DNA of 64,000 nucleotides, taken from the NCBI GenBank assembly GCA_037046735.1, contig JBAOHC010000024.1:104937-168936 (forward strand). The letters are read 5' to 3'. The translations under genes were made by a program, and so were the position numbers. The notes beneath the pieces were generated by a model. The model did not search any database. It saw only the letters and a program-made list of their open reading frames with translations, and was not told where the DNA came from. Numbering within the stretch: position 1 is the stretch's first letter; each line of letters starts with the position of its first letter. Of the stretch, positions 8,901 to 17,548 are shown one piece after another. This stretch comes from JADKAV01 sp037046735 (GTDB lineage Bacteria; Actinomycetota; Actinomycetes; S36-B12; UBA10799).

Positions 8901-11900
8901 TGGCGGGTACACCCGACACCCAGCCGGTTGGCTTCGCCATCGACAACGCGACTGGAAAGCTGACGTTCCCGACGACTTACACGAACACGACCGACCAGGC
9001 ACAGGTCTTCTTCGTCGAGGTGACGGCCAAGGTGACGAAAGCCGCGTCGGCCTGCGCCGGTGAAACACTCACGGTGCCCTGTGTGGTCGACGACACCCAG
9101 GCGCCTGGCAACAACGTGGCCAAGACGAACACCGCCCGGTTCAACAGCAAGAAGACCCTTGACGGGGATCCGCTGCCCGAGCGCACGGGCACCAAGACCG
9201 TCAGAATCATGCAGCCCAACCCGAAGATCACCAAGTCGGCTTCTCCCGGGACCGTGACCAGCAGTTCAGAGGTGATCACCTACACCCTGACCGCCTCCAA
9301 CCCGACCGGCCGCTCCCCCATGTACGACGTGACCATCGTGGACTGCGTCCCTGATCAGGTCGCCGTCCAGAATGCGGGTACGGGCACCCTCGGCAGCACT
9401 GCAGCATGCAGCACAACCAACAAGGTTTCGATCACCTGGCAGGTGGCGCGACTGAATCCCAACACCTCCACTCCTCTGACGTACACCGCCACTATCAAGG
9501 CGGGCTCGGCTGGCAACGTCCAGTTCCGCAACACCGTAGCGATGACGGGCAGCAGCATGCCTGGAGTGGTAGCAGGCGAACGGGAGTACGCGACCGGTGC
9601 GAACGCCGACGTCCTGATCACCGGCGGTCAGGTCCTCAAAGATGTCAGCCCGGCAGTGGCGACCATCGGCCAGACCGTGACCTCCACGATCGATGTCCAG
9701 ATCCCGGACGCGACCTACAGCAACCTCACGGTGCTGGACACCATGCCGCCGTACATCGCGGCGAACGCGGACTTCACGACCGTCTCGGTGAAGTGCTTCA
9801 CCACGGATGCGAATTACGCCAATCCGGTGGCGTGCTCCACCCCCGACATCGGTTACACCTTCCTGTCGCCGGTGCCGGCCACCCCTGGTGCCACCGGCCA
9901 GCAGGTGGGTTGGGCGCTGAACGTATTGCCCAACTCCGACAAGCACCGCGTCATCCGCATCACCTACACCTCGCGTGTGACCGACCTGGCGCAGAACCAG
10001 GCGGGCGTGACTCGGGAGAACACGGCATTGGCCCGGTACGGCTACACCCAGCAGCCGACCACCGTTGCGGAAGCGACACAGAACCCTTCCACCCTGATCG
10101 GCTCGAAATCGGACTCCTTCTCGATCACCGAGCCGTCCTTGTCCATCGTCAAGAAGGTCAATGACCTGGACGAGATCTTCATCGCTCCCGGGAACACGTT
10201 CACCTACACGCTGAAGGTCACCAACGCCAGCGGCGCCAACGTCAGCGATGCGAACAACATCACCGTCACTGACGACATCCCGGCCAGCATCGAGGTCGTC
10301 GGCAGCCCCTCCGACGGCGGCCAGGTCAGCGGTAGCACCATCACGTGGACGATCAGTTCGCTGGCCCCTGGCGCGGACAAGACCGTGTCGTTCGTCGCCC
10401 GGCTCAAGCCACCTGCCGACGCTGTGCAGACCAACACCGCGACGATCGGCGAGTACTACAGCCTGCCGTCGAAGCAGGGTCGCCAGTACACCGGGCCGTC
10501 GGACACCGCCAAGGTGAACCCGGTGTTGCCGGTGCTGACGATCTCAAAGGATGCTTCCGCGCCGCTGGCCTACATCGATGACCCCTACACGTGGACCATC
10601 GCCGTGAGCAACGCATCCGGGGTGACGGCCTATGGCGTCGACGTCCAGGACAGCCTCCCGGCCAACTGGACCTACGAACCGAACTCGGCCGAGTGGGTCA
10701 TCACCGGCGGAACCCCGGCCCCGTTGGAGCCCACCGGCACTGCGCCGAACATTGCGTGGAACGACATCGCCGATCTGCCGACCGGTAAGACCTTGACGAT
10801 CACATTCCAGGCCGTCCCGGGGCCCGACGTGGTCGATGACCCCGGAGTGGGGCTGGGGACCGAACATGAGAACTCCGCGAGGACCTCATGGACCCTCGGT
10901 CCGGCAGGGCAGGGCTGGGGCACGCAGATGTCGCAGCCGGACAGCGCCTACACCGAGATCGCTTCGGCGGATCTGGCTCTGGTCAAGACCCACCAGACCG
11001 CTTACCCGGACGAGTGGAACGTGGGCCCGGACGAGGTCGTGCCCGGCACCGAGTTCGAGTGGGTACTTCAGACCACCAACAACGGACCCGACCCGAGTTT
11101 CGGACCGTTCACGATCGTGGACACGCTGCCTGCGGGAGTGGAGTACCGGGACTCGGCGCCCGACTCGGCGTGGACCTGCGACGCGGCGGGTCAGACCGTC
11201 ACCTGCACGAACCCCGGGCCGGACAAGGGCCTGGCCAAGGACGGCAGTCTGGAGGATTTGGTCCTGACCGTCGCGGTCGAGGAGGGCGTCACTGGCGACC
11301 TGCTGAACACCGCCACAGTGACTGGTCGCACCTATGATCCCGACCTCACCAACAACAACGCCGAGGACAAGGTGAGCGCCCGTCCGCTGGCTGACGTCGC
11401 GATCGTGAAGACCCGCACCCAGCCATACGTGGTCGGGGGCCAGGTGACCTACACGCTGGCGGTGACCAACCTCGGCCCGTCGGTGTCGGTCAAGGACATC
11501 ACCGTGGTCGACACGTTGCCCAATGGCCTGTCGATCGCCAGCATCGATGCCGGCGCCTGGCAGTGTGTGCCCGCGACAGGTCCCACGGAGAAGCTCACCT
11601 GTGTGCTCAGCCAGGATCTCGCTGCCAACCAGCAGGCTCCGCTGATCAAGGTCACCGTGGATGTCGAGGAGGCACCGGGAAGTGCGGAGGCCGTCAACAC
11701 CGCGACGGTGACCCCGACCACCGAGGACTACGACCTGACCAACAACACCTCGTCGGTCAAGGATCCGGTGGTGGCCGAGGTGAAACTGGGGATCGCCAAG
11801 AAGACGACCGGCGCGAATCCTGTGGTGGCCGGCGAGAAGACCGAGTTCACGATCACCGTCACCAACCAAGGTCCGGCGAAGGCCAAGAACGTCACGGTGG

Positions 11901-12823
11901 TGGACACCTTGCAGGCGGGTCTTCGCGCCACTGCGGCCAGCGGCACCGGGTGGACCTGTGACGTCGGGGGCGGGTCGATCGTGACCTGCACCCGTCCGAA
12001 TTTCGCTGTGAAGGACTCGCCCTCGGACATCGTGATCAGCGCGGATGTTGACAAGTCCATTCCAGGTGGGACGACGTTGAAGAACACCGCGACGGTGACC
12101 ACCACCTCCCCGCAGCCAGGTGGTGATCCCGACCCGGCGGTGTCTACTGTCGACGTGATCGCCAAGTCGGACCTGGCAGTGGTGAAGACCCACGAGGGCG
12201 GGCCATGGACGATCGGACAGCAGGGGGTGTGGAAGTTGCGCGTCACCAACAACGGCCCCTCGGACAACCCCGGTCCCATCACGATCGTGGACACACTGCC
12301 GAGCGGGAACACGTTCGTGTCGGGTACCGGTGAGGGCTGGGCGTGCAGTGCCTCCGGACAGACGGTCACCTGCGTGCTCGCCGCCGGCCTGCAGGTTGGG
12401 CAGTCCGCGGAGGTCAGCCTGCGGGTCGACGTGGTGCAGGGTGCCTTCCCCGAGGTCGTCAATCCGGCCGAGGTGAGTTCGCCGGTTCCGGATACCAATC
12501 CCGACAACAATCGCACCACCGACCAGGTTGGGGTGAGGCGAGCAGAGCAGACTGCGAACAAGCTGCCACCGAAGCCCACCGTGCTCCGTGCCCGAACGAC
12601 CGAACAGGGCCAGAAGATCCGCACCCGGGTGCGTTGCACGCCGAAGAAACCGTCGGCGGCAGGTGAGGTCAACTATTGCCAGGTGAAGCGCTCGCGCAAC
12701 GGCACGATCCGGATCAAGGTGGTCGGCAGCAAGCCAGTGCAGGTCACCATCATCCAGCGCGCCCGCGGCAACGAGACCTACAAACCGTGGAAGCGCGTGA
12801 TCCGGTACAAGCTGCGGCCGTAG
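5927..12823 (+). CDS. Giant secreted DUF11-repeat surface protein
   Basis: A 2298-residue protein with a signal peptide (MRWLTSLVTGALLVAGLGA, likely cut after AEA near residue 27). I count fourteen DUF11-like beta-sandwich repeats, each running from a K-type start such as LAVVKTHE through TYTL.V.N to a VVDTLPAG-type turn. Such repeats build long stalks on cell surfaces or in sheaths. The last 75 residues form a separate basic module with two Cys (RVRCTPKKPS and YCQVKRSRNG), also found at the end of the vWA protein at 55802. There is no LPXTG motif, so attachment is unclear. It stands alone, with a family A repeat five bases after its stop. Confidence 0.9.
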   Translation: MRWLTSLVTGALLVAGLGATGTAPAEAASSITLDKQAPASVLLGDPIPYKLVASNPAGNDPLYNVSFSDVLPAGFEYVPNSTTPAMAGNPQIDKTTGTLVWSNVTDLQPASTFTLAFQARPKPLSTILDPEDTNTAWVAGQQDERKIPKFTPNGVPIPATGLTSDDDATTTKRDPFVIEKEDDNSPEGELLRGVHKNRTVYKLTIRNNKVLQTRDISVVDYIPAGMEFLGCGTLDNSRPGYVEYTDAPRLGVPAIGPSNCDLPSTVETVEDPPGYPAGVYTKVTWNSVPDLDPDQDYVIRYVAGIPMSPNTMTWDGPGEPSPDSLQQGSNLDNNNGVPTTREGATEQSLVNFVEATGSFTEGTDPPRDVTRTVTSKHSVTIEDLRMRKTADTSTFEPGGIVNFTFQVETSEYVSASNVVITDTLPDGFCPLDQTRNFWPAAPGNACAPSAGPSTPYAGTAGWTGGDYTIPFDAVTVPNILSGTNQTTVTFPARMLPQYRASGLPTLAGDAFRNTANLVGTTTSIPQVAPTEQGSVTDVTDDSDERLATVLPTITKQMKPRPANPAVQGMDCAPGVGDPYADSAIFTDSQASFRNGDLLCFRLRVDFKDISTGSVLVTDFLPPETAYIPGSAVVTPGSTTSALLDEEPLKWQLGTEVTSINMPTKTIFVVAPGAFFEVRFAARVLRPATTQAPDLTGNLMKMRTVNTAGQAQSYRTQQDFTLLPPPNLSIAKGVRQTTAPAAGPLNPPQDGRIVQQGSVATFQIDVKNTERPDTPPANYSARGIEVWDVLPDGIGCAAIGNYQYISTSGGAPQALASYVVCQDPPVNGQNTKSYIKWTLPNPDLTNLFSVDPDKTLSLLYDMTIPNPVSVSTTFTNTAHVRSFTAFTDETGQTASYFPDKNIDVAIPTEDYNAPEMKDPSNVKTADATVSKTGSTQIDDADNNNNKASQATIGEEIYYRYSVTVPAKSTEYNGVLTDSLPTGIELVSVTNWGLAGTPDTQPVGFAIDNATGKLTFPTTYTNTTDQAQVFFVEVTAKVTKAASACAGETLTVPCVVDDTQAPGNNVAKTNTARFNSKKTLDGDPLPERTGTKTVRIMQPNPKITKSASPGTVTSSSEVITYTLTASNPTGRSPMYDVTIVDCVPDQVAVQNAGTGTLGSTAACSTTNKVSITWQVARLNPNTSTPLTYTATIKAGSAGNVQFRNTVAMTGSSMPGVVAGEREYATGANADVLITGGQVLKDVSPAVATIGQTVTSTIDVQIPDATYSNLTVLDTMPPYIAANADFTTVSVKCFTTDANYANPVACSTPDIGYTFLSPVPATPGATGQQVGWALNVLPNSDKHRVIRITYTSRVTDLAQNQAGVTRENTALARYGYTQQPTTVAEATQNPSTLIGSKSDSFSITEPSLSIVKKVNDLDEIFIAPGNTFTYTLKVTNASGANVSDANNITVTDDIPASIEVVGSPSDGGQVSGSTITWTISSLAPGADKTVSFVARLKPPADAVQTNTATIGEYYSLPSKQGRQYTGPSDTAKVNPVLPVLTISKDASAPLAYIDDPYTWTIAVSNASGVTAYGVDVQDSLPANWTYEPNSAEWVITGGTPAPLEPTGTAPNIAWNDIADLPTGKTLTITFQAVPGPDVVDDPGVGLGTEHENSARTSWTLGPAGQGWGTQMSQPDSAYTEIASADLALVKTHQTAYPDEWNVGPDEVVPGTEFEWVLQTTNNGPDPSFGPFTIVDTLPAGVEYRDSAPDSAWTCDAAGQTVTCTNPGPDKGLAKDGSLEDLVLTVAVEEGVTGDLLNTATVTGRTYDPDLTNNNAEDKVSARPLADVAIVKTRTQPYVVGGQVTYTLAVTNLGPSVSVKDITVVDTLPNGLSIASIDAGAWQCVPATGPTEKLTCVLSQDLAANQQAPLIKVTVDVEEAPGSAEAVNTATVTPTTEDYDLTNNTSSVKDPVVAEVKLGIAKKTTGANPVVAGEKTEFTITVTNQGPAKAKNVTVVDTLQAGLRATAASGTGWTCDVGGGSIVTCTRPNFAVKDSPSDIVISADVDKSIPGGTTLKNTATVTTTSPQPGGDPDPAVSTVDVIAKSDLAVVKTHEGGPWTIGQQGVWKLRVTNNGPSDNPGPITIVDTLPSGNTFVSGTGEGWACSASGQTVTCVLAAGLQVGQSAEVSLRVDVVQGAFPEVVNPAEVSSPVPDTNPDNNRTTDQVGVRRAEQTANKLPPKPTVLRARTTEQGQKIRTRVRCTPKKPSAAGEVNYCQVKRSRNGTIRIKVVGSKPVQVTIIQRARGNETYKPWKRVIRYKLRP

Positions 12824-12827
12824 GGCG

Positions 12828-12968
12828 TCCACATCTGGTTGGCGAGCGACCAAGATCAACCAGATGTGGATACGCCACGCGGTGCAAAACCGGGTAATTC
12901 GGGAATCAGGGGGCGCGTCGCTGGTTGAGAATCGGTCTCGCAGCGCAGACCCCAACCAGATGTGGACG
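12828..12968 (+). repeat. Dispersed palindromic element, family A copy 2
   Basis: Arm 1 TCCACATCTGGTTG (12828-12841), its inverted partner CAACCAGATGTGGA (12857-12870), the core GCCACGCGGTGCAAAAC (12874-12890), a short forward arm GCTGGTTG near 12920-12927 and the last inverted arm CCCAACCAGATGTGGA (12951-12966). It shares the core with the copies at 29783 and 40337 and the outer arms with all copies. It begins five bases after a stop codon. Confidence 0.85.
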
Positions 12969-13031
12969 CGGACCGTCTTATACGTCCGGGAAATGGGTCC
13001 CCTCGGGCGTGTGGCGACCGACTCCCGACCG

Positions 13032-13084
13032 ACCAAATGGGCGTTGGCTGCCATTGCCCGCGTGTCGCAGCAGCAACCGCCAGA
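13032..13084 (+). repeat. Diverged copy of family B element
   Basis: ACCAAATGGGC, then ATTGCCC, GCGTGTC, CAGCAGCAA and GCC follow in the same order as in the family B units at 46151 and 47821, with substitutions and one gap. It lies 60 bp after the family A copy in the same 317-bp gap, which holds no gene. Confidence 0.55.
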
Positions 13085-13119
13085 TGCTCTCACACCCGGT
13101 CTAGCGGAATAGTCCAACC

Positions 13120-13134
13120 TTCAACTATGTTGAA
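13120..13134. promoter_or_regulatory. Palindromic operator candidate before the dioxygenase
   Basis: TTCAACTATGTTGAA is a perfect 6-3-6 palindrome ending six bases before the ATG. Its size and base pattern resemble MarR-family operators (inference). No MarR gene is in the window. Confidence 0.4.
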
Positions 13135-13140
13135 CTCATC

Positions 13141-13977
13141 ATGATCGCCTTCGACACCCTGCTGCCCGAAGCCCAGCAACGCGCCAGCCAGCGGCCGGCA
13201 TGGCAAGAAGGCGACGCCGCCCTGCCCGCGCTCTACATCAGCCACGGGGCACCGCCGCTGTTCGAGCATGAGCAGTGGATGCGCTCCCTGCTCGGATGGG
13301 CGGACCGACTACCTACCCCACGTGGCATCCTGATCGTCTCCGCGCACTGGGAGGCCGCCCCGCTAAGCCTCAGCGCCGTGGACCCCAGCAACGTGGTCTA
13401 CGACTTCGGGGGATTCCATCCGCGGTATTACCGCATGCGCTACGACACCCCCGAGGCAAGTGCGCTGGCGGCGGAGGTCCTCGGGGCACTGCCCGCCGGT
13501 CAGCACGTCCACCAGCACGCCAGCCGCGGTCTGGATCACGGCGCCTGGGTACCCCTGAAGGTGATGTATCCCAATGCCGACATCCCCGTGCTCCAGTTGA
13601 GCCTACCCACCGATGACCCCGCGACCCTGCTGCGGTTGGGTAACCACCTGAGCAGTCTGCGCGAGCGGGGCATCCTCGTGATCGGGTCAGGTTTCATGAC
13701 CCACGGCCTGCCCTTCATCACCGCTGACATGGTCAACGGTGCGGTCCCGAGCTGGTCACGCGATTTCGACGAGTGGGCGCTGACAGCTCTGCAGGGCGGT
13801 GACCTCGACGAACTCGCCGCATACCGCGACCGCGCGCCGGGCCTGCCGTACGCCCACCCGACGGTCGAGCATTTCACTCCCCTGTTCGTCACGCTGGGCG
13901 CCGGCGGCTCCGACGTCAGCACCACCATCGATGGCTACTGGTGGGGCATGAGCCGGCGCTCACTGCAGGTGGGCTGA
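13141..13977 (+). CDS. Class III extradiol ring-cleavage dioxygenase, DODA/LigB type
   Basis: A 278-residue member of the LigB-like family that includes 4,5-DOPA dioxygenase (plants) and E. coli YgiD. Family motifs are YISHGAPPL near the N-terminus, VSAHWE (metal-binding His and Glu), DHGAWVPLKVMYP and GSGFMTHGL. These enzymes use a mononuclear Fe or Zn to open catechol-type rings, though the natural substrate of bacterial members is often unknown. No Shine-Dalgarno sequence is visible, so the mRNA may be leaderless or start very close by. A palindrome overlaps this region. The gene converges on the methyltransferase gene with seven bases between them. Confidence 0.9.
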   Translation: MIAFDTLLPEAQQRASQRPAWQEGDAALPALYISHGAPPLFEHEQWMRSLLGWADRLPTPRGILIVSAHWEAAPLSLSAVDPSNVVYDFGGFHPRYYRMRYDTPEASALAAEVLGALPAGQHVHQHASRGLDHGAWVPLKVMYPNADIPVLQLSLPTDDPATLLRLGNHLSSLRERGILVIGSGFMTHGLPFITADMVNGAVPSWSRDFDEWALTALQGGDLDELAAYRDRAPGLPYAHPTVEHFTPLFVTLGAGGSDVSTTIDGYWWGMSRRSLQVG

Positions 13978-13984
13978 CCCACCC

Positions 13985-15259
13985 TCACCCGACGAACAGC
14001 CCGGCGCGGCCCAAGGCCTCGATGAGGCCGTCGAGATCGACCCGGGAGGCGCCCAACGCCGCGGCGATCTCATCGCGGGTCCGGCTGCCGTCCATCATCG
14101 CCACCGCCTGCCGGCTGGCGTCGTCCTCGAGCCGCAGCGGCTCGTGCCGGCAGGTCGTCAAATACTCCCGATTCCGCATCGCCGCTACCACCCTGGGGCG
14201 TGCCCCGGGTGTACGTGCTGCAACCGGCTCGGACCGCAGGTCGATCGCCCGGGCACGGTACAACCGCAGGATCGCCCGGGGGTCACCCCGCAGGTCGGTT
14301 ACCCGCACGGCCGCGGGCCACGTGCGCCCCAGCAGATCCAGATCAGCCAACACGTCCGGGTCATCCGCCTGCACCTCAATCCCGTTGAGCAGCCGGCGGA
14401 CACCGCGAACGGTGCGCTGCCCCGGGGCCGACACCCACAGGTCTGGCAGCGACACAGGCCCTGGCTCGTGCCATGTGAGCAGACTCTGTCGGTACTGCCG
14501 ATTCGTCAGGTAATCCGACCACTGCTCGGCGCGCACCACATCCCCGGGCAGCCCCGGCTGATCGGCCGCATCAGCCAGGTGCGCCTCGCCCAAGTAGCGC
14601 AGACCGTGCCGCGCGGCCGCAGACACAAACTCATCGAAGAACAGCGGCGTGTGCACCGCCTGCAGTTCGTCATTGCGTACGACGTGGTCCGGCTTGGCGG
14701 CGACCCGGCCCATGGCCAACTGCATGACACGAGCATTGTCGGAATCCACCTCGGCATCGATCACCGAGCGCATGACCTCGCGGGCACGGTCGAGGTCGCC
14801 GGCACTCTCCCGGCGCAGTACCGCACTGGCCATCGCCCGGATGTGTGAGCCGGGCAACGTGTCGTAGGACAGGTAGCCAATCCCATCCGGCGCCAGATGA
14901 CGAGCCACGCACGCGAATACCGCGCCAGGATCCGGCACCCAGGACAGGACGCCGTGAGCGATCACGTAGTCAAAGCGGCCGACGTCCAACGCGGCCAGAT
15001 CAGCCTGCTCGACCCGCAGGTTCGGCAGGGCGTGCCGCTGGGCGGCGGCCACCGCGTCGGCGTCGATGTCCACCCCGAGGAAGGTCGCCCCGGGGGCATA
15101 GGCAGCCAGCGCGAAGAGGTTCTCGGCATCCGAGCAGCCGATCTCCAGCACCCGCGCCCGGCTCGGCGGGGTCGGCGCGAGCCCACGCAGCGCGGCTTGC
15201 ACAGCGAAGCGATCAGGCTGCAATTGCGTCAGGGGGTGGCTCGGGTAGTTGACCGTCAC
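13985..15259 (-). CDS. Class I SAM-dependent methyltransferase with regulatory domain
   Basis: A 424-residue protein. The N-terminal half is a Rossmann-fold methyltransferase with motif I VLEIGCSDAENLF, an acidic strand-2 end GVDIDADAV and YVIAHGVLSWVPD. The middle resembles the methyltransferase regulatory domain (MethyTransf_Reg), and the C-terminus ends in a small helical domain. This architecture is common beside surface structures in bacteria, but the substrate is unknown. Its GTG start overlaps the stop of the collagen/Hcp gene by four bases (GTGA), so the two are co-translated. That pairing raises the possibility that it modifies the collagen-like protein or its partner (inference). 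Confidence 0.85.
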   Translation of the reverse strand: MTVNYPSHPLTQLQPDRFAVQAALRGLAPTPPSRARVLEIGCSDAENLFALAAYAPGATFLGVDIDADAVAAAQRHALPNLRVEQADLAALDVGRFDYVIAHGVLSWVPDPGAVFACVARHLAPDGIGYLSYDTLPGSHIRAMASAVLRRESAGDLDRAREVMRSVIDAEVDSDNARVMQLAMGRVAAKPDHVVRNDELQAVHTPLFFDEFVSAAARHGLRYLGEAHLADAADQPGLPGDVVRAEQWSDYLTNRQYRQSLLTWHEPGPVSLPDLWVSAPGQRTVRGVRRLLNGIEVQADDPDVLADLDLLGRTWPAAVRVTDLRGDPRAILRLYRARAIDLRSEPVAARTPGARPRVVAAMRNREYLTTCRHEPLRLEDDASRQAVAMMDGSRTRDEIAAALGASRVDLDGLIEALGRAGLFVG

Positions 15260-16656
15260 CGCTCGATGGTGACACTGACGGGCGTGGTGCCGGATGCGGT
15301 CTGCTGAAGATAGGTGATCGTCGCACTGGCAAAGCCGACGGACACGTCGTCGTGCAGGTTGCCGCCACGACCTCCGGTGCGCATAGCGTCGATGACCGGG
15401 CGTTCCATGGTGATCCTCAGCAAGTCGTTACTGACTCCACCGACCCTGCGCAGCACGATGCTCGTCGTCCCCACATCGGCGCCCGTGGTGAAGGCGTTCA
15501 GCAGCGGGCCAGTGGCCCGGTCGGCGGGCTTTGTCATCGTGAATGACAAGTACCGTGGAGTCGTCTGCGTCGACGCACCGAAACAGAGGCTGCGCACATC
15601 GATCTCGTTGGCGTGCTTGTCATCGACGGAACTCCCGGGGATGCTCGCGATCTTCAAGAAGCCCTGGTAACTGGTCGCCGCGGCTGCCGGTTCGGTGGTG
15701 GTGAGCTGGTCACAACGGGGTTGCGTGCGAGCTTTGACCGGTGGCGCCGTCAACTCCTGCAGCGCCGCACTGCCCGTCGTCACACCCACCTTCGACCACG
15801 TGAACGACACATCCTCATCGGAATCACCGTGCCCACCGAAGCGGTAGCCGTCGACCTTCAGTCCGGTGAACGTGTACGTCGCCCGCAAGTCACTTCGAAT
15901 GCTTTCGATGCTGACCACTGCCTTGTCGATCGCCCCTTGCGTGGCCAGCGCCTCGATGAGTTTCGGTGTGGCCACATCCACGCGTTTCTCCACCGTGAAC
16001 ACGCCAGCGTCGGCGTCACTGAGCCCACCCATGCAGAACGACCGCAGGTCGATCTCCCGCGCGTGCTTGTCATCGACAGACTCGCCCGGGATAGTTGCGA
16101 TCTTCAGAAAGATGTCGACGTCGCTGTGGTTCGTGGCCTGCTTGTTCGCGAGGGTGTCACATGCGAGGTCGATCGGGCTCGTGCCAGGAGGACCAGGTGG
16201 GCCTGTCGGACCCACTGGACCTGCGGGGCCCACTGGACCTTGCGGACCCTGCGCACCGACCGCACCGGCTGGACCCCGCGGACCTTCCGGACCCTCGGGC
16301 CCGATGGGCCCCTCCGGGCCTTGCGCACCAACGGCGCCCTCCGGCCCCCGCGGACCCACCGGCCCTACGGCCCCCGTGGCACCTTGAGTACCGGGCGCAC
16401 CATCGGCTCCAGCGGGCCCGGCCGGACCGACTGCTCCTGTGGCACCGGTGGGGCCTTGCACCCCTGGCTCCCCCCGAACGTTCCATCGCACGACCTTGCC
16501 CTTGCGGCAGGTGGGGACATCGGTGCCGACCTGGCTCAATTCCCCCTTGCGCAGGCACGCGTAGAACACGTCATCTGCGGCCTGGGCGGGCACGACCGCA
16601 CCACCGAGAAGCACGCCAAACGTGGACAGCGAGGCGATCGCGGCGATATTGCCCAT
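15256..16656 (-). CDS. Secreted collagen-like protein with two Hcp-like domains
   Basis: 466 residues. A signal peptide ends near residue 27 (AQAADD). A short Cys-containing stalk start (FYACLRKG, C50) is followed by 33 uninterrupted Gly-X-Y triplets at residues 62-160. Two domains of about 120 residues follow (about 180-300 and 340-460), each opening with FLKIATIPGESVDDKHA or FLKIASIPGSSVDDKHA. This opening and the later P.L.....T pattern match the Hcp1 (type VI secretion tube) family fold. No other T6SS gene is present, as expected for an actinobacterium. The collagen stalk probably presents the Hcp-like domains at the surface. Gene order is carbonic anhydrase, this gene (40-bp gap), then the coupled methyltransferase. 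Confidence 0.85.
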   Translation of the reverse strand: MGNIAAIASLSTFGVLLGGAVVPAQAADDVFYACLRKGELSQVGTDVPTCRKGKVVRWNVRGEPGVQGPTGATGAVGPAGPAGADGAPGTQGATGAVGPVGPRGPEGAVGAQGPEGPIGPEGPEGPRGPAGAVGAQGPQGPVGPAGPVGPTGPPGPPGTSPIDLACDTLANKQATNHSDVDIFLKIATIPGESVDDKHAREIDLRSFCMGGLSDADAGVFTVEKRVDVATPKLIEALATQGAIDKAVVSIESIRSDLRATYTFTGLKVDGYRFGGHGDSDEDVSFTWSKVGVTTGSAALQELTAPPVKARTQPRCDQLTTTEPAAAATSYQGFLKIASIPGSSVDDKHANEIDVRSLCFGASTQTTPRYLSFTMTKPADRATGPLLNAFTTGADVGTTSIVLRRVGGVSNDLLRITMERPVIDAMRTGGRGGNLHDDVSVGFASATITYLQQTASGTTPVSVTIER

Positions 16657-16696
16657 TAGGCCACTGTCCCCTTGTACCCAACATCGGTCAAGGGAC

Positions 16697-17521
16697 TCAC
16701 GTTCGGTTGAGCAGTTCGCGGACGTAGACCGAGTCCACGACGGACTCCACGAAGGACGTCATCTCCGCCTTCGCCGGTGGCACGGCCAGGCCCTGCCGCC
16801 AGGTGCTGTCGCGCCCAGGCAGGCCGACGAGTCGCGACCCGAGGTCGTAGACACCGAAGACGACCTGTAACTCCGTACCCAGATGATCTGCATAGATCCT
16901 GCGCAGCGCGTCGGCACCCAGCGCCGCGTTGAGCACCACCGACGTGGTCAGCAGCGCGTCGGGGTATCCGGGCCAGTCGGCGCGGTCGTGACCGTACTTG
17001 GTGCGTAGGACCATGTCCGCACCACGCACCGCAGCCATGATCGAATCCACGACCGATCGCAGAGGAAGATTGGCGCTCAGGCCAAGGTAGTCCGTGGGGT
17101 CCAGGTACGCCTCCACCGCGGCCCGCACGGCGCCACACCCCAGATGGCCCACGATGGCCACCGCCCGGATGGTCGGCAGGTTGTTAATGGCGAAGTCCAG
17201 ACTGCCCACCGTCGAGCCGCCCAGCACGTTGCCGGCGACCCGCACGACGAACATGTCGTTGGCGGGCTGGGAGAACACCAACTCCAGCGGCACGCGGGCG
17301 TCCGCGCAGCCGAGCACGGCGGCGATCGGGGTCTGGGCGTGGACGCCGATCCCGATCTCGGCCGCCGACACCGGGATCACGTACCGCTGACTGCCTTCCC
17401 GGGCCAGATCGGCGAAGGCCCGGTTCCCCCGCTGCAGCGTGAAGATCGCCTCCTCGGCGGTGGCCGGCTGTTCGGCGGACGGCTCGTTGCCCGGGTCGTA
17501 CTGGTAGACGATCTCGATCAC
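16697..17521 (-). CDS. Beta-class carbonic anhydrase
   Basis: Interconverts CO2 and bicarbonate. The 274-residue protein has the beta-class zinc site: C72, D74 and R76 in CADARV, then H126 and C129 in GHLGCGAV. At 274 residues it is longer than the usual 200-230, with an N-terminal extension of about 20 residues and a C-terminal helical tail. It lies 27 bases downstream of the MFS gene and 40 bases upstream of the collagen/Hcp gene, so a shared transcript is likely, but a functional link to either is not evident. Confidence 0.93.
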   Translation of the reverse strand: MIEIVYQYDPGNEPSAEQPATAEEAIFTLQRGNRAFADLAREGSQRYVIPVSAAEIGIGVHAQTPIAAVLGCADARVPLELVFSQPANDMFVVRVAGNVLGGSTVGSLDFAINNLPTIRAVAIVGHLGCGAVRAAVEAYLDPTDYLGLSANLPLRSVVDSIMAAVRGADMVLRTKYGHDRADWPGYPDALLTTSVVLNAALGADALRRIYADHLGTELQVVFGVYDLGSRLVGLPGRDSTWRQGLAVPPAKAEMTSFVESVVDSVYVRELLNRT

Positions 17522-17548
17522 GGATCTATCTTGGCGTGCGACGCGCGC

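Noticed and set aside
10886..13117. 743-residue minus-strand ORF opposite the DUF11 gene
   Set aside because: It is low-complexity Arg/Gly/His-rich sequence caused by high GC third positions of the real gene and crosses the A2 repeat; no domain or ribosome site.
15256..16656. Type VI secretion system
   Set aside because: Only Hcp-like domains are found, fused to a collagen stalk with a signal peptide; no sheath, baseplate or ClpV gene.
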